DNA of 64,000 bases, taken from assembly GCA_035048495.1 (NCBI GenBank), contig CM068546.1, positions 12,592,435 through 12,656,434 of the forward strand, in the 5' to 3' direction. Below the pieces are notes generated by a model. It saw nothing but the letters and a program-made list of their open reading frames with translations. It was not told the origin of the DNA and ran no database searches. The DNA is from Euptelea pleiosperma (Eukaryota; Streptophyta; Magnoliopsida; Ranunculales; Eupteleaceae). Numbering within the stretch: position 1 is the first letter of the stretch; the number at the start of each line of letters is the position of its first letter. The translations under genes and the position numbers were made by a program. Positions 45,801 to 53,890 of the stretch are shown here, piece after piece.

Positions 45801-48800
45801 CTTGTTCCATTACCCAGAGGGAAGAAATCTGTTGGGGTGTAAATGGGCATAAAGGCGATTGTTGCATTGATAGAGACAAAGCTTGCCTAGTTGTTAAGGG
45901 ATTCACTCAGACTTATGGGATCAGTTATCAAAAGACATTTGCACTAGTAGCAAAAATGAACTCAGTTTGATCTACTGTCCTTGGCTGCAATTCTGCAAAC
46001 ATGTCATGGCCTTTACATCAACTGGACGTAAAGAATATCTTCTTAAGAGGAGACCTGACAAAGGAAGTGTATATGAAGTTGCCACTTGGATTGAAACTTT
46101 CTGGAAGTGAAAACAAGGTGTGCAAACTGAAGAAAGCTTTGTATGGGCTAAAATAATCTCCTCGAGAATGGTTTGACCAGTTCAATAGTGCGGTTAGAAG
46201 AGTTGGCTATATACAAAGTCAAGCAAATCACACATTGTTTGTAAAGCACCAACAGACCCGTACCACAACGTTGATTGTCTATGTGGATAACATTGTCATT
46301 ACGGGTAATGATCTAGCAAAAATCAAGCAGCTAAAGACCTTCTTGTCTTCTGAGTTCGAAACCAAGGATCTAGGACCTTTAAAATACTTTTTAGGGATTG
46401 AAGTCACTAGGTCACAGAAAGGGATCTTTATACCTCAAAGGAAGTATGTCCTAGATCTGTTGACTGAAACTGGGAATTTGGGAGTATGACCAGTAGAGAC
46501 TCCTATAGATTAGAACCATCAGATGAACTTCAAGGATGGTGATCTCCTTGGAGGATGCAGCCATGTTTCAGCGACTGGTTGGCAGGTTGATCTACCTAGC
46601 TCACACAAGGCCTAATATTGCATATGTTGTGAGTGTCATCAGTCGATTTATGCACTCACCACGGTCTTTACACCTTGAGGCAACTCAGAGAGTACTACGA
46701 TATCTAAAGGGATCTCCAGGTCGGGGCATATTGTTCAGATGCCATGGACATTTCAAGGTGGAAGCATACAGTGATGTAGATTGGGCAAGGACGGTTATTG
46801 ATGAACGGTCCACATCAGGTTACTGCACCTTTGCTGGAGGTAATTTGGTTTCTTGGACCAGCAAGAAACAGCCTGTTGTAGCATGATCCAGTGCAGAGGC
46901 AGAGTTTCGCTCTATGGCACATAGCGTGCGTGAACTCCTTTGGTTGAAGATCATGCTCAAGGAACTGGGAATCAAAGTGACAGAACCAATGAGCCTTTAT
47001 TGTGATAATAAAGCGGCCATTAGCATAGCTCACAACCCAACACAGCATGACAGGACGAGCATGTAAAGGTTGATTGACACTTCATCAAGGAGAAGCTTCA
47101 ACAAGGATTGATTTATACACCTTATGTAAGGACTCGGGAGCAGGTTGCCGATATACTTACTAAGGGGGTCAATAAATCAATCCTTAAAAAATTGATAGGC
47201 AAGCTCGGCATGATGGATATCTTCGCACCAGCTTGAGGGGGAGTGTTGGATTTGTTCGATTGTGGGCCCCACGTGGGGGTGCACTTAGTGGGCTACGTCT
47301 CGCTGCCCCACGTGGGGAGGATATGTCCTACTGTTTTGGGGTTAACTGTGAACTCTTTTTTCTTAGTTCATGGGTTATGTGGGTCCCCCACTTAACCCAC
47401 CACTATTAATATTGTACTTGTATTAGGGGACTTCCCCATCATATATATATATATATCACTTGAGAGGAGATTGAACAATAAGTTTAATCACTCCATTCTC
47501 TCTCCAAAACCCTACTCTTCTTCTTATCTTCCTAATCTCTCAACTCTCTCTCTCTCTCAATCTTACACTTCTGGTGACAATCTAGTTCACAACAAACACA
47601 ACCTCATACAGAAGTTTTCACCACAGCTCTCCTATCCTTACTACCAAGGCCCCGAACATTCCAATACAAAATTTTGAGCTTCATTGTGAACCTGATGGTT
47701 TTCTCCCTCCTCTTCGACTGCCATAGACCAGCTCACCAGAATTAAAAGGGCAAGCCAGTCTTTGATTCTCTCTAGGAATTTGAGAAGTTCTATCCTTCTT
47801 AGGAGAGTCCAACACCAAAATCCCATTCTCTGGCCCTTCCCATCCCCTTTGGGTATCTAAAGGGTCCTCTCCTCATCGTCTCTGACTTCCATATCCTGTG
47901 TAGATTCCCCTTTACCTTCGTCAGCTAATATTTGGTCCTCCCTTGGATTGATTTGCTGATCCCTAGGACAGCCCACTATAGTCAGCAGCAAGTTACAAGA
48001 TTCTTCTTCATGCCCCACTGTCGAAAGGCCAAGAGAAGAAGCCAATTGCATAATATTACATCTAAACCACTCTAAATTCTCCGCTACAAGCAGGATTGAC
48101 TATCTTGAGAGCAGTGGCGGATCCAGGAAGGGCCCAATGGGGGCAGTTGCCCCCCCCCCTCTTGATCAAAATCTTGGCTCCGCCACTGCTTGAGAGGTTC
48201 TGATCCGGACTCAGGGCACCCAAGTGTCAAAGCCTGCGGCGTAGTGTCCAACCCCCCTATAAGGTCCATTTGCCTATTTCTTTCGCTATTGGCTTGTTTT
48301 TGTTAATTTTCTAAAAGCATTTGGGAACATCGAAGTGAGTCAATATTTTCGGTTTTTTTTTTCTTTAAATTTTTTTTTTTTTTTGACTCTTTGAGCCTTT
48401 ATAGAAGTATGTTTTCTCCTTATAATGAGAAAAATATTAGTGTTCTTACTGGTTTGAGTTAGCTACCTTCATAACTACAAGAGCTACAAGTGAAAAGACC
48501 CACTTTAGCATTATTTTGTGTCTTTCTGTTTTATTTTGATCCTTTCTTTTAATTTTGTATTACTGATATTCCCTCACTTTTCTCTCTTATTTGCATATTT
48601 CATTCTTTATTTACTTTTTGAAAAAGCTCAAATTTATTACCAAAAAAAATTATGCCTTCACCCAACCATAATTCGTGATTTTTACTACCGAGACTCTCCG
48701 AGTCAACACCAGTGACTACCGAGTCTCATCAACCCCTGAGCCTTCCGAGCCGAGTCAATTTCCGAGTCACCAAACGATGGCGGCAAAAGCTCTAAATTCT

Positions 48801-49228
48801 TCCAATTTCGAGCTATAAATTAATGAAATATGGAACAAAATAGGACAACTGAAGTAAAACATCAAATATTTTTCTTTTCTTTTTTTTTATAAGAAAAAAA
48901 CCAAATCTGCAGATTTTAATAAACCTTAATATTTCAAAAATAAAGGAATAGCATCGAACGAAAAAGAAAGAAGTTTCGTCTTTCTCAAAAAAATAAATCA
49001 AAACGAATGGAATTGAAAAAAGCCAAACACTAATCATATTATCGGATGACGATTGCAGAGAATGAATTTGAAATGAGATTTTTAGATCGAACTGACTTAC
49101 AGGCAGACGCAACAGAGAAACGCTTCGTTAATTTCTTCAACTTCATCGCCAGAATCTAGGGCTTGATCTTCCATTAGAACATTAATGGGAGCTAGAAAAG
49201 AATCATTCGGTGATTTCTGTTTGTCCAT
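24599..49228 (-). CDS. PRT1: PRT1-like N-degron E3 ubiquitin ligase, 5 exons, C-terminus not found
   Basis: PRT1 is the plant E3 ligase that recognises proteins with destabilising aromatic N-termini and ubiquitinates them. Joining exons 49228-49101, 37497-37469, 37357-37178, 25495-24914 and 24802-24599 gives 374 codons in one frame with GT..AG at every junction. RING 1 has ligands C39, C42, C54, H56, C59, C62, C75, C78, with [16 protein letters not shown] and [13 protein letters not shown] 2 has C289, C292, C304, H306, C309, C312, C323, C326. The spacing, two-RING order and the [12 protein letters not shown] and [15 protein letters not shown] blocks match PRT1. The C-terminal ZZ finger of PRT1 is missing and exon 5 ends in an open donor, so more exons lie outside the window or are lost. 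Introns 1 and 3 are about 11.6 kb of transposons. Confidence 0.9.
24914..25495 (-). CDS. PRT1: PRT1-like exon 4 with internal duplication
   Basis: 582 nt from acceptor TTTTCCAG|AA to donor CATG|GTAAAC. Encodes [17 protein letters not shown], a Ser/Thr-rich linker, two tandem 59-residue units, then [22 protein letters not shown], the first half of RING 2. Confidence 0.9.
24972..25307 (-). repeat. In-frame 177-bp tandem duplication in PRT1-like exon 4
   Basis: Unit 1 begins at 25307 and unit 2 at 25130, a 177-bp offset equal to 59 codons. Both encode [37 protein letters not shown] and SISDV with few substitutions. Unit 2 runs straight into RING 2. Confidence 0.95.
25496..27224. other. Intron 3 sequence without gene
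   Basis: AT-rich DNA next to exon 4. No conserved ORF; the minus ORFs at 25628-25819 and 26000-26236 have no recognisable domains. Confidence 0.6.
27225..27532 (-). mobile_element. TRIM-like miniature LTR element in intron 3
   Basis: Two short LTRs (27225-27339 and 27413-27532) start TGTTAAACAACC and end GCTAACA. Between them, 73 bp contain, on the minus strand, TGGGATCAGAGCC (a one-base variant of the tRNA-Met primer site) next to one LTR and a GAGGGGAG purine tract next to the other. Flanks GTATT / GCATT are a likely 5-bp target duplication with one change. No coding capacity, as expected of TRIMs. Confidence 0.75.
27651..28395 (-). pseudogene. LINE-J fragment, internally deleted ORF2 end
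   Basis: Minus strand. Poly-A tail (poly-T 27651-27657), then upstream the zinc-binding RT-associated end: [48 protein letters not shown]. Before this (28235-28390) a degraded RT thumb (VGQVGNLLS.., GLSYLGAP) is joined directly to VPTRVKFF, so several hundred residues are deleted. Copia E follows at 28396. Confidence 0.85.
28396..28744 (-). repeat. 3' LTR of copia E
   Basis: 349 bp, TGTTG..AACA, with a TA microsatellite (about 28551-28574). The polypurine tract GGGGGAG adjoins at 28745. Confidence 0.9.
28752..30083 (-). pseudogene. Copia E reverse transcriptase and RNase H
   Basis: [45 protein letters not shown] and [11 protein letters not shown] (30085-29780), a frameshift, then [12 protein letters not shown] with an intact YVDD box (29753-29181) and [18 protein letters not shown]. 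Around 29180 the frame breaks. The RNase H end has [13 protein letters not shown] and [10 protein letters not shown] and stops at 28752. It lacks the RT N-terminus and everything 5' of it. Confidence 0.9.
30080..31655 (-). pseudogene. LINE-I fragment with large internal deletion
   Basis: Minus strand. From about 31655 an ORF1-tail region ([16 protein letters not shown], 31370-31110) is fused near 31108 to the RT palm at [11 protein letters not shown], skipping the whole endonuclease and RT N-terminus. RT continues with FANDT (catalytic FADD altered, about 30950-30965), [22 protein letters not shown] and FLSKGGR, and ends at SFSDW where copia E begins. Multiple stops. Confidence 0.85.
31656..32410. 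other. AT-rich intron 3 sequence
   Basis: Very AT-rich, no ORF of note and no repeat recognised apart from A/T runs. Confidence 0.6.
32679..33050. mobile_element. Palindromic Mutator-type MITE (family 3), copy a
   Basis: Arms of roughly 150 bp read inverted: GAGTAAAACTT.., GTGGxACACTCTTAGTGGAC, GTTTGGCC, GGTGGACC and ACCAAAAATC recur as complements at 32880-33050. The spacer AGGAATTTGAGxATTATT is shared with copy b (49460-49874). No clear target duplication. Confidence 0.75.
33090..33363 (+). pseudogene. Captured BRI1-like (BRL type) LRR receptor kinase fragment
   Basis: Translation from 33096 gives [34 protein letters not shown], a TAG stop, then [17 protein letters not shown] and [16 protein letters not shown]. 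These are about four LRRs with the LxxLDLSxNxLxGxIP signature. The FCSSSSS and IWALPNLSD features resemble the extracellular LRRs of BRL1/BRL3 brassinosteroid receptors. No kinase, island domain or signal peptide. It lies inside the long-TIR element, so it is read as a transposon-captured fragment. Confidence 0.8.
34206..35154. other. Intron 3 sequence without gene
   Basis: No conserved ORF. A weak inverted similarity around AAATTTxAATATTGA (34860-34900) was not pursued. Confidence 0.5.
35155..35371 (+). mobile_element. LINE 3' tail fragment
   Basis: Ends CTATACTTACC followed by twelve A residues and has TTTGCTTTGGTGTTTGGCCC, the same 3' end style as the stub at 39099-39152. 5' border is approximate; target duplication not identified. 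Confidence 0.65.
35372..36658. other. AT-rich intron 3 sequence
   Basis: No gene recognised; dispersed A/T-rich sequence. Confidence 0.6.
36667..36934. mobile_element. hAT-type MITE (family 2), copy in intron 3
   Basis: 268 bp starting CATGGTTTAAAATTTCGGA and ending TTTAAACCTTG, matching the MITE at 20395-20765 at both ends and in the ACCGAGACA block near the right end. Flanking octamers CCTACATC and CTTCCATC agree at 6 of 8 positions. It lies 243 bp from exon 3. Confidence 0.85.
37178..37357 (-). CDS. PRT1: PRT1-like exon 3
   Basis: 180 nt from acceptor CTTGCAG|CG to donor CTAG|GTGAGA. Encodes [31 protein letters not shown] and [16 protein letters not shown], completing RING 1. Confidence 0.9.
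37469..37497 (-). CDS. PRT1: PRT1-like exon 2 (29-nt microexon)
   Basis: Only 29 nt, encoding [10 protein letters not shown] across the joins. Acceptor ATATTGCAG|G and donor CTTG|GTAAGA are both canonical. It is the stretch between ligands 2 and 3 of RING 1 and would be missed by ORF-based prediction. Confidence 0.87.
37893..38815. repeat. Degenerate minisatellite in intron 1
   Basis: About 20 repetitions of a unit with core GGTGCAACATGACCACTCTT followed by GGGCCCACC and TATGTGGGGCCCACCAC, spaced 30-60 bp. The array directly follows a short (CAC)n run (37888-37900). GC-richer than the surrounding intron and without ORFs. Confidence 0.88.
39099..39152 (+). mobile_element. 54-bp LINE stub with 18-bp target duplication
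   Basis: Sequence GGTTTGATTTTGGCTTTGGC..CTATACTTATCAAAA is the last part of a LINE 3' end. The 18-bp AAAACATAAACAATTAAA occurs immediately before (39081-39098) and after (39153-39170). This is an extreme 5'-truncated target-primed insertion. Confidence 0.88.
39171..40544. other. Intron 1 sequence without gene
   Basis: AT-rich. A CT-rich segment near 40240-40420 resembles an untranslated leader, but no protein family was recognised. Confidence 0.5.
40680..44410 (-). pseudogene. LINE-H ORF2 main part
   Basis: Endonuclease C-part: [54 protein letters not shown] (44128-43793). Linker: [17 protein letters not shown] and [19 protein letters not shown], split by the MITE then resumed as [12 protein letters not shown] (42857-41590): FKITMIP-type entry, [20 protein letters not shown], a catalytic box reading FADN instead of FADD, AYRSK-like and YLSKG blocks. 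C-terminus (41129-40746): [56 protein letters not shown]. Many stops and frameshifts. Confidence 0.87.
42970..43372. mobile_element. hAT-type MITE (family 4) inside LINE-H
   Basis: 403 bp with perfect terminal inverted repeats TAGGGGTGTCAA..TTGACACCCCTA and a perfect 8-bp target duplication GTTACTTC (42962-42969 and 43373-43380). The interior is repeats of GGAACCGGAACCG and its complement, giving strong internal palindromy. Removing it restores the LINE reading HRGSNHIAQ. Confidence 0.95.
44424..47236 (+). pseudogene. Copia F integrase, reverse transcriptase, RNase H
   Basis: Integrase: [70 protein letters not shown] with the D,D,E catalytic set visible, then a TAG (near 44971). C-terminal [14 protein letters not shown] (45150-45200). 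RT: GKKSVGV then frameshift, [18 protein letters not shown], and [12 protein letters not shown], where YVDD has become [20 protein letters not shown] follows. RNase [26 protein letters not shown], frameshift near 47060, [10 protein letters not shown], stop TGA at 47234-47236. The damaged catalytic box and frameshifts make it inactive. Confidence 0.9.
47244..47594 (+). repeat. 3' LTR of copia F
   Basis: About 351 bp, from TGTTGGATTTG after the polypurine tract to CACAACA. Contains paired CCCCACGTGGGG-like palindromes (47268-47281, 47312-47322) and a TA run (47441-47457). The right border is inferred from resemblance to the ends of the A/C/E LTRs. Confidence 0.75.
47595..48290 (-). pseudogene. 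LINE-H ORF1 tail and ORF2 start
   Basis: ORF2 begins at ATG 47683 with [22 protein letters not shown], the start of the endonuclease, and is cut by copia F. Upstream frames carry [16 protein letters not shown] (about 48050-48000), matching the ORF1-tail block of LINE-B and LINE-I. A 77-bp MITE interrupts the region at 48112-48188. Confidence 0.8.
48112..48188. mobile_element. 77-bp hAT-type MITE (family 5)
   Basis: Starts CAGTGGCGGATCCAGGA and ends GGCTCCGCCACTG, flanked by the perfect 8-bp duplication CTTGAGAG (48104-48111 and 48189-48196). A run of ten C residues lies in the middle. No coding capacity. Confidence 0.93.
48291..49100. other. Intron 1 sequence adjoining exon 1
   Basis: Long T-rich and A-rich runs, plus a small cluster of CCGAGTC / GAGTC motifs (48690-48770). 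No gene. Confidence 0.6.
49101..49228 (-). CDS. PRT1: PRT1-like exon 1 (coding part)
   Basis: ATG at 49228 (context TCCATGG) opens 42 codons: an acidic N-terminus ([17 protein letters not shown]) then CCVC, the first zinc ligand pair. The donor is CT|GTAAGT, leaving phase 2 that is completed by the first base of exon 2 to give leucine. No upstream in-frame ATG was favoured because the sequence above is a pyrimidine-rich leader. Confidence 0.88.
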
Positions 49229-49459
49229 GGAGAACGAGAGAGTAAGAGAAATATGAGAGGATAAAAACGGTTATATCTCGCGGTGTTTGTCCAAGGTCTC
49301 AATTGTTTTTCTTTGCACAAAATGTCTATTACTCCTGTTGGTATAGCAGTGTTGATATCATCCCTAGGTGTTCGTCGTCCTTAAGTCAGACTGCGGATTA
49401 TCGACCTAGGGACGACGGTCATCTTCAAGATGATACGATAGTATCATATTCCTTGGCTG
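49229..49459 (-). promoter_or_regulatory. Putative promoter and leader of the PRT1-like gene
   Basis: 231 bp between the ATG and the nearest MITE. Minus strand carries a pyrimidine-rich leader (TTTCTCTTACTCTCTCGTTCTCC) and a weak TATA-like GATATAACC about 45 bp upstream of the ATG. Position supports a promoter; no motif is decisive. Confidence 0.35.
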
Positions 49460-49874
49460 GAGTAAGACATGCCAGACCACCCACCATATAAGCCACGTGG
49501 AAATTTATTACAGGACACCGGCCATATAGATGTTTGGCCAATCCCGAGGTGAACCTACAAACCCAAAATCAACCTGATCAGTGATTTTTAAGAAATATAT
49601 TACAGGACACAGACCGTATAGATGTTTGGCCAATCCCAAGGTGAACCTACAAACCCAAAATCAACCTGATCAGTGATTTTTAAGCGTTAGTTGAAGTCAT
49701 TTTCGTTGGTTGATTTTAACAATAGGAATTTGAGCATTATTTACCATTATTTCCGTACAAAGATCCAAAGGTTTGTTGGTCAACTTACGGATTGGTCAAA
49801 ACATCTATACGACCAGTGTCCTCTAATAAATTGTCATGTGGCTTATATTGTGGGTGGTCAAGCAAGTCTTACTC
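49460..49874. mobile_element. Mutator-type MITE (family 3), copy b
   Basis: 415 bp with inverted arms of about 100 bp (GAGTAAGAC.., ACCACCCAC, TATAAGCCACGTGG and complements) and a perfect 9-bp target duplication CCTTGGCTG (49451-49459 and 49875-49883), the Mutator hallmark. The left arm holds an internal 92-bp tandem duplication (starts 49501 and 49593). It lies 231 bp upstream of the PRT1-like ATG. Confidence 0.92.
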
Positions 49875-49890
49875 CCTTGGCTGTAAGGGC

Positions 49891-50224
49891 GGTAAGGCTT
49901 ATCAGGGACAGAGATGAAGCGCTTGTATCGCCACGTGGCAAACTCTTAAAGGATACTAACTGTATGGATGTTTGGCCAATCCGTGGACTTAAAAACCAAA
50001 TATCAGTCTGATTTCAAACCAAATAATGGTCAATAATACTCAAATTACGCGGGTTAGAAATGAACCCATAAAAACGACCCAAATCGATCATTTAGAAATC
50101 ACTCTGGCTGACTTTTCTAGTATGTAGGTCCCATCTAGGGATTGGCCAAATATACATATGGTCAGAAATCTCTAAGAATATGCCACTTGGCCCATATTAT
50201 TGCCCGGTCAGCAAAGTTGTACTC
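49891..50224. mobile_element. Mutator-type MITE (family 3), copy c
   Basis: 334 bp with inverted arms sharing CCACGTGGC, ATGTTTGGCCAATCC and complements with copies a and b. The core is in the opposite orientation to copy b. Flanks TGTAAGGGC (49882-49890) and TTTAAGGGG (50225-50233) agree at 7 of 9. Confidence 0.8.
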
Positions 50225-50284
50225 TTTAAGGGGGCTGTTCTTTGATACCGACTTCGGTATCAAATTTTTGATGCCGAAGTCCCT

Positions 50285-50400
50285 CAATTTGCCACGTAGT
50301 AGACTCTTTCGGGCCCACTGACTCCATGAATATTTGGCCCACATCTTGGTGGACCCACACACCAAAAATCAGCGTGATTGGTAATTTCTAGCCGCAGGAT
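50285..50400. repeat. Single arm of a family-3 MITE
   Basis: GCCACGTAGTAGACTCTTTC, ATATTTGGCCCACATC and CACCAAAAATCAGC match one arm of family 3 without a partner arm. It borders the copia G primer site. Confidence 0.65.
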
Positions 50401-50448
50401 TTGAGTACTTTTCATCACGGGCTTTATGAACAAGCCCATGATTTCAAT

Positions 50449-50460
50449 TGGTATCAGAGT
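50449..50460 (+). other. Primer-binding site of copia G (tRNA-Met)
   Basis: TGGTATCAGAGT, one mismatch at the end from the consensus, 77 bp before the gag ATG. Confidence 0.8.
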
Positions 50461-50536
50461 GGATATTTCTATTTAAGGTTTAATCACCTGAATTTAGATT
50501 CTTGAGAAACCAGTTCATTTTCATTAATTTGTCAAA

Positions 50537-52240
50537 ATGCAAAAAGAATATGGAAATACATCTAAACCTCCATGGTTTGATGGAGAAGACTATGCCTATT
50601 GGAAGGCTAAGATGAGGGCTTTTCTAAAGTCTATTAATGAAAGAGTTTGAATGTCTATAGTGGATGGTTGGTTACCACCCACAATTGTTGTAAAAGATAA
50701 AACTATTCTTAAACCTAAAATCGACTGGAGTAAAGAGGACATAGACTGTTGTTGTCTAAATAGCAAAGTGCTAAATGCTATTTTCAATGAGGTTGATAAG
50801 AATGAGTTTCGAAGCATCTCTACTTGTTCTTTGGCTAAAGAAGCATGGGGCATTCTTAGAGTCACACATGAATGAACGTTAACTGTTAAAATCTCTAAAC
50901 TTCAAATACTGATTTCTAAGTTCGAATCCATGAGAATGGAGGAGAATGATATATTCACTGAGCTCTATGTCCAACTTAGTAATATTGTGAACTTTGCACA
51001 CAACTTAGGTGAAATCATTCCTGAATCCAAAGTTGTTCGAAAAATGTTGAGATCCTTACCTGATAGATTTCAGGCTAAGGTTACTGCTATTGAAGAGAGC
51101 AAGAATGTTGACTCTCTCAAAATTGATGAGCTGGTTGGGTCTCTACAAACTTATGAGATGAATTTGAGACAACCAAAGAAATCAAAAGGTATTGCTCTTA
51201 AAGTTTCTAAAGCTCAAGATTCAGAGTCAGATGTTGACTCTGAAGTTGAAATGACATTATTTGTGAAAAAGTTCAAAAAGTTTTTTCGTTCTAAAAATGA
51301 TAGAGTTAAGAACAATAAAACTTTTGATAAATCTAAGGAACATGCCAGACCTCATGAGAGAGGTAGCAGAAGCGAAAGGAACACTAGGGAAAGCTGCTCA
51401 AGCGAACCCCAATATTTCAAATGTAAGGATTTTGGTCACTTTGCTAATGTGTGTCCAAACAAAGAAGAATATAAGGGCAAGGCAAAAGCTTTTAATGTCA
51501 CACGGGATGAAGAATCAGAAGATCATTCTGATGATTCTGATAGCAATGAAAAAACTAATAAGTATACAGCTTTTGTTGTTCATTTTCAAAGTCCATATGG
51601 ATCTCATGGAGATTCCAAGAAAAGTGATAATGAGAGCTCGGAAGAATCTTACAATGGGGACTTGGATGACTCGACAATTGGTGTGAAAGAACTATACGAG
51701 GAATCGATAAAATTCATTAAGGCTAATAAAGTTTTATCTGACAAAGTTAAATGTCTTGATTTTGAAAATACAGCCTTATTAATTGACACTGAAAAATTAG
51801 AAGTGTTGACTACTGATCTAGAGCAAAAGAATGAGTCTCTGCTAAAAAGGAACAAGTCACTGGAATGTGAATTCCAAACTTGCATGACGCATAAGGAATC
51901 CCTAGAAAATGAGCTTCTTAAATCTAAAAGGGATGTGTCAGGATTCTCATCTAGCTCCGCAAAACTTAATGAGATTCTTCATGTGGGAAAAGTCTATGGA
52001 AACAAATAAGGTTTGGGTTACAAACAAAATCAAGAGCGGTCTTCTTCCAAGACGATTTCTGTTAAGGCTCAAGCTATTCCCACTCAGATCAATGACCAAA
52101 TCAAAGTTGTCAAAAATAATCGTCAGTGCGTGTACTGCAAAAATTTGGGTCATGTGATTAGAGACTGTCATAAATTAAGAAGAGGACATCAAAATTCTTT
52201 AGAAAAAGTGGTGAATTCAACTCAGAATGTGAAGAGTTAA
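50537..52240 (+). pseudogene. Copia G gag
   Basis: One reading frame from ATG 50537 to TAA 52238-52240 interrupted by three nonsense codons (50648, 50873, 52007). N-terminus KPPWFDGEDYAYWKAKMRAF is the retrotransposon gag entry block. The middle has EAWGIL, ISKLQILISKFESMRM and VVRKMLRSLPDRFQAKVTAI. A knuckle-like CKDFGHFANVC (one zinc ligand lost) follows, then an acidic region, a predicted coiled coil (about 51700-51900), KLNEILHVGKVYG, and a second intact-looking CVYCKNLGHVIRDC knuckle. The two-knuckle layout and coiled coil suit the SIRE/Maximus lineage. Confidence 0.85.
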
Positions 52241-53680
52241 AGATTTCCTATGAAGACACATTATGAGATAAACTATTTGGATGTGCTATCTAAGAAGATG
52301 AAAGACCTATTGGAAAGGTCTAGAGAATTAATCAAGGAGATTGAGTCTCTTGAGAAATTCAAACATCCTCAGAGTTTTGTAATTCAAAAGAGGAGAAATC
52401 CTAAGAGAATTAATCTATTCACCAAAACCACATCTGTGTGGGTAAGAAAAGATCATCTAAATGAGAAATGTTCGACTATGTCCTATCTTTGAGCAATGTG
52501 CTCTCTATCCCCTCGTGTTTTCCATTCTTATTTTTTTTAGGGATATTTTTTTTATTTTTGTTTTCTTTTTTATTTTGCTTCGTTTTTAAGAATAAAAATT
52601 GAAATTTTTTTTCAGAAAATCAAAATATCGATTGTTCAGAAGAATGTTAAAATTATTATTTAAATATAAGATTTTGATGAGCAGTAATTTCTGAAAACAT
52701 TCAAAGAACAAGAACTTAACTATGTTAGTAAAATTTTGTTAATCTGTGCATTATATCTTTTAATTATTATGATTGGTCAATTTTTACTAGTGTGCATTAA
52801 AAGATTATTGAAGCAATATATCTCATATTTTTCACATGCACACTGATTATTTCTGTGGGAATGGATTTGATAGAGGTGTGAGATCTTGTATTATTGGAAT
52901 TGAGAATAAACCTTTACTGATTATAACTTCAAATTAGTAGTGTTTCTACTTTCAGTTGATTTCGAAACTGCACTATAGTAGACTGTTGGCTTCCCAATGT
53001 GAGTTATTGTTCTTAGGAAAAAGCTACCTCTAAAAATGAGCGTGAAAGCCATCTGTATGGCCCTGTTTGAAATTGAAATCTGATTCTCATTGCTGTAGAA
53101 AATGGCTACCTACATGGAGAGTGAAAGCTACCTATATTCAAAGTGAATAAAAATGGTGTAAAAGACAGCCAATTTGCTAGAAAATTCTTATCCATCAGCA
53201 AATACCCGTATATATGAGTGTATGTGAGAACCCTTAATAACTTTAATGAGAATTTTATGATCGGATACAAGATACCTCCAGATTCTGATCTTTATGAGAA
53301 ATTATTATTAAAATCTTATCCGATACCACAGATGGAATCAGATCACTTACACTTTATGATATTACTGTTGATATTTGAATCTATGATTACTAGTGATTTG
53401 TGATTTGCGCTAATGTCTAAAAGAGGTAATATTTCTGATGAAGCAAAAGATTGAACTAAGTGTTAGTTATTTTTCTTCAATTAGACTCAGTGTTTAGTGC
53501 TTATCAAGATTGACTTCATGAATTGAATTCTAACATTTTTCTGAATTTTATCTTGGTGAATTATCTTTTCATGAGTAGTTTCAAAATGATTTTTGGCTTG
53601 AAGAGATTTATTTGGGGGTCTTGGAGAATGAGCCTACTGGTTTTAAAAATTAAAAATTATATTTTTTATTCGAAGCCACA
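52241..53680 (+). other. Non-coding interval where pol would be expected
   Basis: AT-rich, with small ORFs (52250-52492, 53218-53403) that match no pol domain. Confidence 0.6.
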
Positions 53681-53682
53681 GT

Positions 53683-53890
53683 CCAATCGATTGGACTCTA
53701 CAGACCAATCGATTGGACATCTCCAATAGATTGGAGAGTACGGCCCAATTAATTGGCTTTGTTCCAATCGATTGACCACTTAGCCCAATCGATTGGACAG
53801 TGCGACGTTTGGTTTTATAAAACCCAAAATGGGTCATTTTAAACCCCAATCGATCCAGTCGCCTCCCAAATTTCTCCCAATCGATCGCAG
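53683..53890. repeat. Cluster of CCAATCGATTGG palindromes (cluster 1)
   Basis: Perfect CCAATCGATTGG at 53683, 53705 and 53785, near-perfect variants at 53723, 53745 and 53764, and half-degraded ones near 53845 and 53877. Each contains a CCAAT box on both strands. Confidence 0.93.

Larger units (their letters stand above)
44424..47594 (+). mobile_element. Ty1/copia element F, 5'-truncated, nested in LINE-H
   Basis: Plus strand, from the integrase zinc region through RNase H, polypurine tract (47235-47243) and a 3' LTR. LTR, gag and protease at the 5' side are missing. LINE endonuclease sequence flanks it on both sides (VVKTS right, VVMLQETK left). Related to A, C and E in protein but with a different LTR. 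Confidence 0.9.
40545..48290 (-). mobile_element. LINE-H, interrupted by copia F and two MITEs, in intron 1
   Basis: Minus-strand L1-type LINE, read from ORF1 tail (48290-47690) through the ORF2 start (47683), copia F (44424-47594), the rest of the endonuclease (44410-43790), RT and the zinc-binding end (about 40680). A hAT MITE interrupts ORF2 (42970-43372) and another the ORF1 tail (48112-48188). The 3' boundary is uncertain because no poly-A tract was recognised. Confidence 0.85.
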
